Position numbers and translations under genes: made by a program
Assembly: GCA_963786495.1 (NCBI GenBank)
Contig: CAWAZL010000002.1
Coordinates: forward strand, 372,001 to 436,000
Length of the DNA stretch: 64,000 nucleotides
Reading direction: 5' to 3'
From: JALZKA01 sp963786495
Lineage (GTDB): Bacteria > Actinomycetota > Thermoleophilia > Solirubrobacterales > 70-9
Notes under the pieces: generated by a model
Told to the model about the DNA's origin: nothing
What the model saw: only the letters and a program-made list of their open reading frames with translations
Databases searched by the model: none
Shown here: positions 25,612 through 34,208 of the stretch, one piece after another
How the letters are laid out: the number at the start of each line of letters is the position of its first letter
Position numbering within the stretch: the first letter of the stretch is position 1

Positions 25612-26950
25612 ATGAGTGCACCAACGGGAAGTACTGCCGACCTCGGACCGGCGCAGGAGCGCATGCTCGCGGAGTCGCGCGCCCAGCTCGTGCTGGGCCT
25701 CTTCGACCGCGAGCGAACGGTTGAGGTCGCGGCGTCCCTCGCCTTCGTCGTCGCTGCGACCGTCGTCGCCGTCGCCTGGGAGACGCCTCGCGCGCTTGAC
25801 GTCCCGCTCGCGGTGGGGCTCATGGCGGCTTATGCCTTGGCCACGCGGGTCGAGTTCCGGATCGCCTCCGGGTGGACCGACCCGTCGCAGCTCGTCATTC
25901 GTGCCAATGCTCTTTTTGCTGCCGACCAACGTAGTGCCATTCGCGGTTGCCGGCGCTCTGCTCCTCGCCCGTATCCCCGACTACCGGAGCGGCGAGGTCC
26001 ACGCCGATCGCGCGCTCCTTCGTACCGGTGACGCGTGGTACTCAGTCTGGCCAGCCCTCGTTCTTCTCGCGTTCGGCGCAACGTCACCCGAGTGGTCGGA
26101 CTGGCCGATCTACCTCCTGGCCCTGGTCGCTCAGTTCGTTATCGACGGGGCGATGACCACCGCTCGCGTGAGCTACGGGCTCGGGATCAAGCCGAAAGCC
26201 GTGGTCGCCGAGCTCGCCCAGATCGACCTCATCGATGCGCTCCTCTCCCCTGCCGGGCTCCTCGTCGCCTTCGCGGCGGCCGGGCAGCCGTGGGCGAGCA
26301 TCCTGATCCTCCCGCTGCTCGGCGTCTTTCAGATCTTCGCGAAGGAAAGGGAGGCGCGGATCGAGAGCGCGATCGCGCTCTCGGGCGCCTACCGCGGTAC
26401 CGCGATGCTCCTCAGTGAGGTCCTGTCATCCACCGACGAGTACACGGGCAACCACTCGCGCAGCGTCGTCGTCCTCGCGCACCAGGTCGGCGAGGCTCTC
26501 GGCCTCGAGGACGCCGATCTGCGAGATCTCGAGTTCGGCGCACTCCTGCATGACGTCGGCAAGATCGCGGTGCCCAACGAGATCATCAACAAGCCGGGCC
26601 GGCTCACGGACGAGGAGATGGCGGTCATGCGCACCCACACGGTCGAGGGGGAAGGCATGCTCAACCGGATTGGCGGGGTGCTGGAGGAAGCGGGCGTAGT
26701 GGTTCGCACGCACCACGAGCGTTGGGACGGAACGGGCTACCCCGACGGACTGGTCGGCGAGGAGATCCCGATCGGCGCGCGGGTCATCGCCGCCTGCGAC
26801 GCCTTCAACGCGATGACCACAGACCGCCCGTACCGCGATGCGATGCCCACGGAGTCGGCGATCGCCGAGCTTCGAAACGAGTCGGGCAGGCAGTTCGACC
26901 CGCGGGTCGTCGAAACGCTCGTCCGACTCGTCAAGACTTGGGGCGAATGA
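25612..26950 (+). CDS. membrane HD-GYP domain protein (probable cyclic-di-GMP phosphodiesterase; one frameshift)
   Basis: The ATG at 25612 begins the N-terminal frame (RMLAESRAQLVLGLFDRERT). A one-base insertion near 25898 moves the reading into the frame that continues to 26950. Hydrophobic segments at about residues 35-80, 95-115, 140-185 and 210-230 give six or seven membrane helices. The cytoplasmic HD-GYP domain follows: TDEYTGNHSRSVVVLAHQVG, GALLHDVGKIAVPNEIINKP, then HHERWDGTGYPDGLVGEEIP and AACDAFNAMTTDRPYRDAMP. All HD and GYP residues are canonical. The stop is seven bases from the convergent pepF stop. Confidence 0.85.
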
Positions 26951-26956
26951 GCTCGT

Positions 26957-28765
26957 TTAGAGGCGTCCGGCTTCGGCCGCTGCCTTTTCGGCAGCGTCGA
27001 GCTGCTCCTCGATCAACCCGAGGCCTGAGGTCCAGAAACCCGGGTCGGTGAGGTCGACTCCCACGATCGCACCGAGGTCCTCGGGCGAGCGAGAGCCGCC
27101 CGCGGCGAGAAGCTCCAGATACGACGGGACGAACTCCGCGCCGGTCTCCTGGTAGCGCCGGTAGACCGAGAGCGCGAGAAGGTGGCCGTAGGCGTACGCA
27201 TAGACGTAGCCTGGGGTGTCGACGAAGTGCGGGACGTAGGACCACCAGGTGCCGTACTCCGGCGCCGGCTCGACCGAGTCGCCCAGAAGGTCGGCCTGGG
27301 TGTCGAGCCATGCCGCGGCGAACGCGTCGGGCGAGAGCTCGCCGGACGTACGGCGTTCGGCGTGGATCCGGTCCTCGAAGCGGTTCATCGCCACCTGGCG
27401 GAAGACCGCGGCGACCGCGCCGTCGAGCGACTCGGCCAGTAGCGCGAGGCGCGCGCCGGCGTCGGGCGAATCTGCGAGCAGACGCTCCAGCACGATCGTC
27501 TCGCCGAAGATCGAGGCGGTCTCGGCGACGGTCAGCGGCGTCGAGACCTGGAAGAGGCTCTGCTCCTTGCCGGCGAGGTAGGCATGGACGCCGTGGCCCA
27601 GCTCGTGCGCCATCGTCAGCACGTCGCCCGACCGGGACGTGTAGTTCAGCATCACGTAGGGGTGCGCGGACGGGACCGTGTAGGCGCAGAAGGCGCCCCC
27701 GCGCTTGCCCGCCGCGGGCGGCGCGTCGATGTAGTCGCCCTCGAAGAACCCCGCAGCTGCCTCGCCCAGCTCCGGCGAGAAGCCGCGGTAACAGTCGAGG
27801 ACCAGGTCGCGAGCGTCCGCGTAGGCGATCCGCTGCTCCTCGAGCGCGACCGGCGCCATCCGGTCGTAGTAGGCAAGCTTGTCGAGGCCGAGGAGCCTGG
27901 CCTTCAGGCGATACCAGCGCCGCGCCAGCTCGTAGTGGGAGACGACGGCTTCGATCAGCGCCTCGACCGACTCGTCCGACGCCTCGTTCGAAAGGTTGCG
28001 AGCCGCAAGCCAATGCTCGTACGAGCGCAGGCGGTCCTTGGTCGACTTGTCCTGCAAGAGCGTGTTGAAGATGAACGCGCGGGTCCGAAGCCCGGGCTCA
28101 AGCGCCTTCGTCACCGCCTCGGCCGCCTCGGCACGACGCTCGCGATCCGGGTCCTGGAAGCGGCTGAGCGCTTCCATCAGCGGCACCGGCTCGTCTGTGT
28201 CGGGCAGCTCGACCATGACGCTTGAGATCTGCTCGGTGAAGAGACGCCCGAACGCCGAGCGCCCGGTCACCTCGGTCTCGGTGAGGATCAGCTCCTCGGG
28301 CTCGGTCAGCTGGTGCGGGAGGTAGCGGCGGGCCGTGCGGAGGTGGTGGCGGCAGAACTCGAGCTCGTCTGCCTCCAGAAGCGCCTCGGCCTGCTCGTCG
28401 GGGAGCTGGTTCCACTCGAGCTCGAAGAAGATCAGCGAAGTCTCGATCTCGGCGCCGCGCTCCTGAACCTGCTGGAGGAGTGCGCCCCGCTCGGGGTCGG
28501 CGGTGTCGACCGTGAACCACAGTGCGGCATACGAACCGGCGCGCCCGACCTTGTCGAACATCTCCTCAAGCTCGCGCATCGCTGCCACGAGGCCCGGGGC
28601 ATCGAGGTCCGTGACCTTGCCGCGGTGCTTCTTGGCGAACGCCACGGCTTGCTCGCGCGCCTCGGCGAGCAGCTCGAGCGTCCCTTCCGCGCCCTTTCCG
28701 TCGACGAGCGGGTCGAGGTTCCAGCGGGCTTCTTCGAGCGCCTTGTCCGGCGCGGCGGTGGTCAT
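26957..28765 (-). CDS. pepF: oligoendopeptidase F (M3 family metallopeptidase)
   Basis: 602 residues, the normal length for PepF. The zinc site HELGHGVHAYLAGKEQ lies near 388-403, followed 28 residues later by the third ligand in ETASIFGETIVLE. Family features include WNLDPLVDG at the start, PVPLMEALSRFQDPDRERRA, and the substrate region HFVDTPGYVYAYAYGHLLAL near the end. It is a cytoplasmic peptidase that trims oligopeptides of roughly 7-17 residues. The frame is intact over its full length. It is monocistronic between two convergent or differently oriented neighbours. Confidence 0.93.
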   Translation of the reverse strand: MTTAAPDKALEEARWNLDPLVDGKGAEGTLELLAEAREQAVAFAKKHRGKVTDLDAPGLVAAMRELEEMFDKVGRAGSYAALWFTVDTADPERGALLQQVQERGAEIETSLIFFELEWNQLPDEQAEALLEADELEFCRHHLRTARRYLPHQLTEPEELILTETEVTGRSAFGRLFTEQISSVMVELPDTDEPVPLMEALSRFQDPDRERRAEAAEAVTKALEPGLRTRAFIFNTLLQDKSTKDRLRSYEHWLAARNLSNEASDESVEALIEAVVSHYELARRWYRLKARLLGLDKLAYYDRMAPVALEEQRIAYADARDLVLDCYRGFSPELGEAAAGFFEGDYIDAPPAAGKRGGAFCAYTVPSAHPYVMLNYTSRSGDVLTMAHELGHGVHAYLAGKEQSLFQVSTPLTVAETASIFGETIVLERLLADSPDAGARLALLAESLDGAVAAVFRQVAMNRFEDRIHAERRTSGELSPDAFAAAWLDTQADLLGDSVEPAPEYGTWWSYVPHFVDTPGYVYAYAYGHLLALSVYRRYQETGAEFVPSYLELLAAGGSRSPEDLGAIVGVDLTDPGFWTSGLGLIEEQLDAAEKAAAEAGRL

Positions 28766-28808
28766 GCCTTCAAGATACGAGGCACCGCCGCGCCGGCCTG
28801 GCGGGGCG

Positions 28809-29456
28809 TCAGCGCTTCTTGCTGGTACTGCGCTTCTTCGTGCTTGTCGCGCGCTTGCGGCTTGAGCTGGAGGAGCGCTTCCGCGTGCTCGGCTTGCGCC
28901 GCTCGGCGGCGGGGATCTCCGCCTTTGCGACCGCCTTGGTCAGCGAGGGGATGAGGCGTTCGAGATAGCGCGCCATCTTCTCTTCGTCGCGACGGATGTC
29001 GCGAGCGAGCTTGGCCGTCTCTGAGTCGCCGACCTCCTGGGCCAGCGTCTCAATGGCCATGTACGTAGCGATCTCTTCGTGCTCGTTCCAGTACTCGGTC
29101 TTCGCGTTCTTGAGGAGCTTCTCCTCGGGCGATGTTCCGCGCACCATGTGGAGCGGGCCCTTCGCGGCAGACACGGCTTGGCCGCGTACGTTGCCTGCGG
29201 CCTTCGCGGCGGTCGCGACTACCGTCTCCGTCACGCTCCCGGAGCCGCCGAGCTTCTTGATTCGCCGCTCGAGCGCCTTCGAATGTGAGCGCGTCTCCTT
29301 GAGGTGTTCCTGGAGCTTTTTCTTGTAGGGCTTCCGGTCTGCCATCTCGCTCATCGCGATGTGCGCGGCAAGAGCGGCCTCGAGCTCCTTCTCTTTGGCG
29401 TTGGCTTCGTTCAGGTATTGAACGAGCTTTGCGTCTTTCGCGGGGGTGTCAGCCAT
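28809..29456 (-). CDS. DUF892/YciE-like ferritin-like protein with a histone-like basic tail
   Basis: The ATG at 29456 has a strong site (AAGGAG) just upstream; the longer open frame to 29558 is not needed. Of 215 residues, the first 185 form the helical DUF892 (YciE/YciF) core: LVQYLNEANAKEKELEAALA, HIAMSEMADRKPYKKKLQEH, TEYWNEHEEIATYMAIETLA and AKLARDIRRDEEKMARYLER, with the E...E/H pattern of ferritin-like bundles. The last 30 residues are Lys/Arg/Ser/Thr repeats (STRKRSSSSSRKRATSTKKR), like a histone H1 tail. The domain is linked to stress. The tail suggests nucleic-acid or surface binding. The MBL hydrolase gene ends 31 bases upstream. Confidence 0.8.
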   Translation of the reverse strand: MADTPAKDAKLVQYLNEANAKEKELEAALAAHIAMSEMADRKPYKKKLQEHLKETRSHSKALERRIKKLGGSGSVTETVVATAAKAAGNVRGQAVSAAKGPLHMVRGTSPEEKLLKNAKTEYWNEHEEIATYMAIETLAQEVGDSETAKLARDIRRDEEKMARYLERLIPSLTKAVAKAEIPAAERRKPSTRKRSSSSSRKRATSTKKRSTSKKR

Positions 29457-29487
29457 GGGTTTCTCCTTTTCGGTTGAACCCATCGCT

Positions 29488-30501
29488 TTACCCGCTTGCG
29501 CCGCCTCCAATCGAGCGCAAGCGAAGGACGTCGCCGTCGTCATCGCGGACGGCCTCACCGGTGGCGGTCAGGTGGTCGAGGTACGACATCACCATCTGCA
29601 TGGCGTAGCCGAAGGTTCCTGGCTCGAGCTCGCGGCCCCCCACGAAGCTCTGGATCAGCTCGTACGGGGTTCTCGGCTCGGCGCCGAGCGCCCCGCGTAC
29701 ACGCCCGAGCTGCTTGAGGACCTCTTCGCGGTAGACCCGCACCTTGCCGGGCACCTCCCGGTACGAACGCCCATGGCCCGGCAGGCAGAGACCCGTGTCG
29801 AGCGCCTCCACTCGGTCGAGGGAGTCGAGGTACTCCCCCACCGGATCGGGGGTGTGCCCGTAGTCGAAAAACAGGAAGATCTTTCCGCCGACGTGGTCGC
29901 CTGAGATGAGCAGGCCGCTCTCGGGCTGATGAAGGACGATGTGCGAGGGGGCGTGCCCCGGGGTTTCGATGACTCGCCACGCGCCGTGGTCGGTCTCGAC
30001 CTCGTCCCCGTCGCCAAGCGTGCGGTCGGGCTCGACGATCCTGGCGACTCCGGTGCCGGTCTCCGCGCGGGCCGCGCGAAAGCTTTCGAGAACCGGCTCG
30101 GGCACCCCGCCGCGGCGCGCGAGCTCAAGCCGCCGCTCCACCGTCCCCGCAGGGTCCTCCACCATCGGCCGGACGTGGTCCCAGGCCGAGTGCATCCACA
30201 GCTCGCAGCCCGCGATGTCGAGGATCGGCCCCGCGAGGCCGTAGTGGTCGGCGTGAGTGTGAGTGCAGACCAACAGGCGGATGTCGCCGATCTCCCAGCC
30301 CACCTGCGCGAGCGCGAACTCGAGCTGGCGGGTGCCGTCCTCGCCCGCATAGCCGGTGTCCACGAGAACGATGCCGTCGCCGGCCGAGACCGCGTACGCG
30401 TTCCCGTGCGGCGAGTTATCCCACGGCAAGGGGAGCCGCAATCTCCACACTCCTGGCAGGACACGCTCGCCGCGACCCAGCTCGTCGGGCTTCGGCGCCA
30501 C
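29488..30501 (-). CDS. MBL-fold metallo-hydrolase
   Basis: 337 residues. The metallo-beta-lactamase motif THTHADHYGLAGP is at about 79-91, the next histidine in ETPGHAPSHIVLH near 177, the bridging aspartate in LLISGDHVGGKI near 198 and the last histidine in CLPGHGRSY near 237. SAGDGIVLVDTGYAGEDGTR near the start is typical. Together with the C-terminal winged-helix-like region (VYREEVLKQLGRVRGALGAE) it resembles LACTB2-type or hydroxyacylglutathione-hydrolase-like proteins. It probably cleaves a thioester, ester or phosphodiester. It lies in a minus-strand run with the hypothetical gene above it and DUF892 below. Confidence 0.87.
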   Translation of the reverse strand: MAPKPDELGRGERVLPGVWRLRLPLPWDNSPHGNAYAVSAGDGIVLVDTGYAGEDGTRQLEFALAQVGWEIGDIRLLVCTHTHADHYGLAGPILDIAGCELWMHSAWDHVRPMVEDPAGTVERRLELARRGGVPEPVLESFRAARAETGTGVARIVEPDRTLGDGDEVETDHGAWRVIETPGHAPSHIVLHQPESGLLISGDHVGGKIFLFFDYGHTPDPVGEYLDSLDRVEALDTGLCLPGHGRSYREVPGKVRVYREEVLKQLGRVRGALGAEPRTPYELIQSFVGGRELEPGTFGYAMQMVMSYLDHLTATGEAVRDDDGDVLRLRSIGGGASG

Positions 30502-30512
30502 GTTTGTGGGGG

Positions 30513-31013
30513 CTAACCCGGCTTGCCGTCGCCGTCGAGATCCGGGAGGACCTCGAAGCTCGCCCCGGCGCTGGGATCGACGCCGTGCTGAGCGAGGACA
30601 TCCATGATGTTCTGCTGCAACCCCTCGTACTGCGAAGCGTCAACCTGCTGGGTTCCGTCGGGCATCTGCTCGGGATCGATTCCGGCCTGCTGCATCGCGG
30701 CGATGAGTTGCTCGCGGAGCTCCTGCCCGTCGGCGGTCCCGCGCATGTCAATCACGTGCTCGCCGTGGGAGATCTGGACGTTCTGTGACTGGTACGCCTG
30801 CTTGATCATCCCCAGCATCCCGAGCATGCTGCCCATGTCCACCGCCTGCCCAACGCCGATCTCTCCGAAGGGCTGGGGAGCGCCCACGCCCTGGACCGGC
30901 TGTCCGACGGGCGTGTCTTGCGCCTTGAACTTGTCGAGGAGGGGGTCGGGTTCGGATTGAGGAATCGCGCTCTCGCGGTCACGCCGATGTGAGAAGAAGT
31001 TGAACATGCCCAT
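30513..31013 (-). CDS. conserved hypothetical protein
   Basis: 166 residues with no signal peptide or membrane segment. The N-terminus is basic (MGMFNFFSHRRDRESAIPQ). A Pro/Gly/Val-rich linker (VGQPVQGVGAPQPFGEIGVG) is followed by a Met-rich segment (MGSMLGMLGMIKQAYQSQ), a short beta stretch (NVQISHGEHVIDMRGTADGQ), and a helix with Gln-rich repeats. It ends DLDGDGKPG, which looks like a calcium-binding loop, though only one is present. I do not recognise the family. It lies 11 bases upstream of the MBL hydrolase gene and is probably cotranscribed with it. Confidence 0.65.
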   Translation of the reverse strand: MGMFNFFSHRRDRESAIPQSEPDPLLDKFKAQDTPVGQPVQGVGAPQPFGEIGVGQAVDMGSMLGMLGMIKQAYQSQNVQISHGEHVIDMRGTADGQELREQLIAAMQQAGIDPEQMPDGTQQVDASQYEGLQQNIMDVLAQHGVDPSAGASFEVLPDLDGDGKPG

Positions 31014-31074
31014 GCCGGAATCCTAGACCTGATCGCGGTTGGCTGTGCGTGCGAGCGAGTAGATTCGCGGCGCC

Positions 31075-32688
31075 GTGCTGCGGAACTTGATGAGTAAGAC
31101 GGCGACGACCGCCCAGGCGACCGCCGCCGTTGCCCGTTCGGGCATCCTCGCGCCGTCCCGCCCGGACAAGATGGCGAGGATGGCGCGGGAGGCGACCCGG
31201 CGCGGGCCGTTCGGCGCGGCGGCGACGGTCGCGGCGATCCGCTACGGCGACGGCACGGCCCTCGTTGACGAACTCGGTTCGCTCACCTATCTGGAGATCG
31301 ACGAGCGCTCGAACGCGCTCGCGAATGCCTGGATGGCGGACGGCATCAAGCCCGGCGACACGGTGGCGATCCTTTGCCGCAATCACCGCGGCTTCGCCGA
31401 CGCGACCTATGCCGCCGCGAAGGCGGGTCTGCGCGCCGTCTATATGAACACCGAGTTCGCAGGCCCACAGATCGACGACGTCTGTAAACGCGAGGGGGTC
31501 GTGGCACTTGTCTTCGACGAGGAGTACGACGATCGAGCCCCGGACTGGGCCGAGCGCCACTACCGAGCGTGGACGGATTCGGGCGATGCGGGCGGCGCAC
31601 AGGCGACGCTGGAGGAGCTGATTGCGAGCGCCTCTTCGGCGCCGGTGGATGCAGGGGGCGTGAGGCCGACCGTTGTGATGCTCACCAGCGGGACCACGGG
31701 GACGCCGAAGGGCGCGCCGCGAAGCGAGGTGGGGTCGATCAACTCCCTCGGTGCCTTGCTCGACCGGGTGCCGTTCCGCACGGGCGAGGTGACCTACATC
31801 GCGCCGCCGTTCTTCCACGCGCTCGGATTCGCGAACCTCTCGATCGCGCTCTCGTTCGGCTCGAAGATCGTCTGTCAGCGCCGATTCGACGCCGAGGACT
31901 TCCTGCGCGGCATCTCCGACCATCGCGCGACGACCGCGGTCGTGGTGCCGGCGATGCTCCAGCGGGCGCTTGCGCTGGGGCCGGAGCGGATCGCCGAGTT
32001 CGACACTTCGTCGCTTCGCATCATCTTCTGCGGCGGCTCGCAGCTGCCCGGCGTCACGGCCACCGAGACGCTTGACGCATTCGGCGACGTGCTTTACGTG
32101 CTCTACGGATCGACAGAGGTCTCCTACGCCTCGATCACGGGTCCCCGGGATCACCGCGAGGCGCCGACCACGGTCGGCAAGCCGACGCTCGGCACCCACG
32201 TCCGCCTGCTCGACGACGAGGGCAACGAGGTACCACCGGGCGAGACCGGCAGGATCTTTGTCTCGAACGGGATGGAGTTCGAGGGCTACACCGATGGCCA
32301 AAAGAAGGAGGTCATCGCGGGCCTCATGTCGTCGGGCGACGTCGGTCACTTCGACGATGCGGGGCGTCTATACATCGACGGCCGCGACGACGACATGATC
32401 GTCTCGGGCGGCGAGAACGTCTTCCCGCAGGAGGTCGAGGAGCTCCTGCTCGCGCACCCCGACCTCGCCGACGCGGCGGTGATCGGCGTGGCCGATGAGG
32501 ACTTCGGACAGCGCCTCGCCGCGTATGTGGTGGTCAGAGGCGACGAGACACCGGGCGCCGAAGAGCTCAAAGACTACGTGCGCTCGAACCTCGCCCGCTA
32601 CAAAGTGCCGCGAGACGTGCACTTCATCGATGAGCTCCCCCGAAACGCCACGGGCAAAGTCCTGAAACGAAACCTCCGCGAGGGCTGA
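31075..32688 (+). CDS. AMP-dependent synthetase/ligase (acyl-CoA synthetase-like)
   Basis: 537 residues from the GTG at 31075. The ATP/AMP motif TVVMLTSGTTGTPKGAPR lies near 200-217, the A5 motif VLYGSTEVSYAS near 342-353, YIDGRDDDMIVSGGENVFPQ near 437-456, and the A10 lysine in LPRNATGKVLKRNLREG at the C-terminus. This is a complete ANL-superfamily adenylating enzyme that activates a carboxylate, most likely a fatty or aromatic acid, as its CoA thioester. An N-terminal stretch with many Ala/Arg (TAQATAAVARSGILAPSRPD) precedes the core. It converges with the L,D-transpeptidase gene. The substrate cannot be predicted reliably. Confidence 0.88.
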   Translation: MLRNLMSKTATTAQATAAVARSGILAPSRPDKMARMAREATRRGPFGAAATVAAIRYGDGTALVDELGSLTYLEIDERSNALANAWMADGIKPGDTVAILCRNHRGFADATYAAAKAGLRAVYMNTEFAGPQIDDVCKREGVVALVFDEEYDDRAPDWAERHYRAWTDSGDAGGAQATLEELIASASSAPVDAGGVRPTVVMLTSGTTGTPKGAPRSEVGSINSLGALLDRVPFRTGEVTYIAPPFFHALGFANLSIALSFGSKIVCQRRFDAEDFLRGISDHRATTAVVVPAMLQRALALGPERIAEFDTSSLRIIFCGGSQLPGVTATETLDAFGDVLYVLYGSTEVSYASITGPRDHREAPTTVGKPTLGTHVRLLDDEGNEVPPGETGRIFVSNGMEFEGYTDGQKKEVIAGLMSSGDVGHFDDAGRLYIDGRDDDMIVSGGENVFPQEVEELLLAHPDLADAAVIGVADEDFGQRLAAYVVVRGDETPGAEELKDYVRSNLARYKVPRDVHFIDELPRNATGKVLKRNLREG

Positions 32689-32702
32689 GCGTCAGACGAG
32701 GA

Positions 32703-32738
32703 GCCAGGCAACCGTGCTCCGCACGGTGCCAGGCACCA
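32703..32738. repeat. GCCAGGCA-flanked GC hairpin
   Basis: Two direct copies of GCCAGGCA (32703-32710 and 32728-32735) flank a short hairpin ACCGTGC-TCC-GCACGGT (32711-32727). The element sits between the converging stops of the ligase (32688) and the L,D-transpeptidase (32740), where it could terminate both transcripts. No T-tract follows. The TGCCAGGCACC-type sequence is familiar as a dispersed intergenic element in other genomes, but copy number here cannot be tested from one window. Confidence 0.5.
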
Positions 32739-32739
32739 G

Positions 32740-33525
32740 TTAGTTATGGATCTCGACCGGGGTTCCCGGGGGGACGGTGTCGACGAGGGCTGAGACGTCT
32801 GAGTCCGCGGCTCGGATGCAGCCATGGGAGATCTCGGCTCCAATCTCGCCGGTGGTGCCGTGGAAGGCGATGCGGTCGCCGCCGAGCCATCCCGACGGCA
32901 GGTTGACCTGGCGCGCGGTGGTCGCGAGGGCGCAGCAGCCGTAGGCCTCGTTCAGGTCGCCGCGGAACGTGTCCGTGATCGCGAAACGGCCTGTCGGCGT
33001 CGGCGCTGTCGGCATGCCGATCGAGACAGGGAAGGTGCGCACCAGCTTCCCCTCCTCGTAAAGGCGGGTCTCGAACTCGGACAAGTCGACCTCAAGGTCC
33101 CAGATCGACCTGCCGGCCCTGAGCCGCTTCGGGTCCAGTTCGACCCACAGCGGCTCCCCGTTCTCGGTATACGGGGTGAGGACCGCGACCCAGTCGCCCT
33201 TCTGGTCGGTGACGGCGTAGACGGTCCGCGAGCCGAACGCCGTGGCGTGCCCGACGGTCTCGACGACGTTGCCGTCCGGCTCGTCGTAGAGGTCAACCGT
33301 CTCCTGAAGCTTCACGAACACGGTCGGGTTGCCGTCGTCGAGCAGGCGAAGCGTCTCGGGCCTGGCGGGCTTGGTGGCCTCGGTCGCCTCGGTGGTGGTG
33401 ATTGCTTCAGGCTTGTCGCCTGCGCTCTCGGCGGCCGATACGTCTGGCTCCGGCGCGTCCTCCTCGTCGCCGCCGCAGCCGGTGAAGGCAAGCGCAGCGG
33501 CGCATATCGCAACCAGCACCCTCAC
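32740..33525 (-). CDS. L,D-transpeptidase (YkuD) lipoprotein
   Basis: 261 residues from a GTG at 33525 that overlaps the MerR gene stop (GTGA). The lipoprotein signal is VRVLVAICAAALAFTGCGGD, with Cys17 after FTG. An acidic/Thr-rich linker follows (EEDAPEPDVSAAES, ITTTEATEAT). An SH3-like region (FVKLQETVDLYDEPDGNVVE) precedes the YkuD domain: RTFPVSIGMPTAPTPTGRFA and RIAFHGTTGEIGAEISHGC, where the HG...SHGCIR motif carries the catalytic histidine and cysteine. These enzymes form 3-3 cross-links in peptidoglycan or attach proteins to it. Because of the overlap, it is probably cotranscribed with the MerR regulator. Confidence 0.9.
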   Translation of the reverse strand: MRVLVAICAAALAFTGCGGDEEDAPEPDVSAAESAGDKPEAITTTEATEATKPARPETLRLLDDGNPTVFVKLQETVDLYDEPDGNVVETVGHATAFGSRTVYAVTDQKGDWVAVLTPYTENGEPLWVELDPKRLRAGRSIWDLEVDLSEFETRLYEEGKLVRTFPVSIGMPTAPTPTGRFAITDTFRGDLNEAYGCCALATTARQVNLPSGWLGGDRIAFHGTTGEIGAEISHGCIRAADSDVSALVDTVPPGTPVEIHN

Positions 33526-34157
33526 GGACGTTCGCTCTTCCTGACCCTGGCGAGCTCCCGGGCGATGCCCTTCTCGATCTGGGCCTCCATCGCGACAGTG
33601 AAGGCAGCGACGACGGCGTCGAGCGCGAGCGGCTGCACGCGGGCGGCCGCCTCCTGGATGCGCGGCAGATCGTCCTCGGGCATGCCCGCCGCAACGAACG
33701 GCTCCCAGATCTGGTCCAGCCAGACTCGCTCGAATAGCTCGGCGATTCCCTCGGCGTGCCCCTGGATCTCGGCCGTGGCGTCGCGGATCGCCTTGGCGTC
33801 GAGGCCGATCGCCTGAAGCGACGCTGCGATCTCCTCGGGCGAGACCGGGTCTCTCAGAAGCGGGGCGGTGAGCGTCTCGGCGAGGCGCATGACGTCGTCC
33901 CCCACATCGCCGCCGGTGTCGAGCATGCGCCCGATCAAGTCCAGGGTGAAGCCTTCCGCATGGAGCTTCTGGATGCGCTTGACGCGGTCGACCACCTCCG
34001 GGGGGTAGAAGCCGACTCTGCCGCGCTTCTCCGCCAGGGGAAGCAGGCCAAGCGTCCGCCACTCGCGCAGGTTCCGGACGGTCATGCCGGTGCGCTCGGC
34101 GAGCTCGTCGACCGTGATCGCGTCTGTGTTCGGTTGTCGGTTGTCAGCAGCTGGCAT
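33522..34157 (-). CDS. MerR family transcriptional regulator
   Basis: 211 residues from the ATG at 34157 (MPAADNRQPNTDAITVDELA); a longer frame upstream would cross the operator. The winged-helix MerR N-terminus is at about 12-80: VDELAERTGMTVRNLREWRT, LGLLPLAEKRGRVGFYPPEV, VDRVKRIQKLHAEGFTLDLI. The C-terminal 130 residues are helical with no metal-binding cysteines, so the effector is unlikely to be a metal. A large palindrome (34167-34194) covers its promoter and that of the divergent MpaB-type oxygenase gene. It probably autoregulates and controls that gene. The stop overlaps the GTG of the L,D-transpeptidase gene. Confidence 0.87.
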   Translation of the reverse strand: MPAADNRQPNTDAITVDELAERTGMTVRNLREWRTLGLLPLAEKRGRVGFYPPEVVDRVKRIQKLHAEGFTLDLIGRMLDTGGDVGDDVMRLAETLTAPLLRDPVSPEEIAASLQAIGLDAKAIRDATAEIQGHAEGIAELFERVWLDQIWEPFVAAGMPEDDLPRIQEAAARVQPLALDAVVAAFTVAMEAQIEKGIARELARVRKSERP

Positions 34158-34166
34158 GGTTGATAT

Positions 34167-34194
34167 AACCGTTACGGAAATTTCCGTTACGGTT
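34167..34194. promoter_or_regulatory. 28-base palindromic operator between the MerR and MpaB genes
   Basis: The sequence is AACCGTTACGGAAA (34167-34180) followed by TTTCCGTTACGGTT (34181-34194). The halves are reverse complements at 13 of 14 positions around a CGGAAATTTCCG centre. CCGTTACGG also occurs as a direct repeat. It sits 9 bases before the MerR ATG and 14 bases before the MpaB ATG, so a protein bound here would affect both genes. Confidence 0.65.
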
Positions 34195-34208
34195 CCCCGG
34201 TTTTCCCT

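Noticed and set aside
25890..25910. Programmed frameshift in the HD-GYP gene
   Set aside because: No slippery heptamer or downstream structure is apparent, and similar random indels occur throughout the window.
33518..33534. Third copy of the 44-base palindrome at the MerR/transpeptidase junction
   Set aside because: Only CTCACGGACGTT matches one arm, the core and other arm are missing, and the bases are coding.
32740..34062. A single long minus-strand frame joining MerR sequence to the L,D-transpeptidase
   Set aside because: The transpeptidase has its own GTG and lipoprotein signal at 33525, and the upstream part of this frame is out of frame with MerR.
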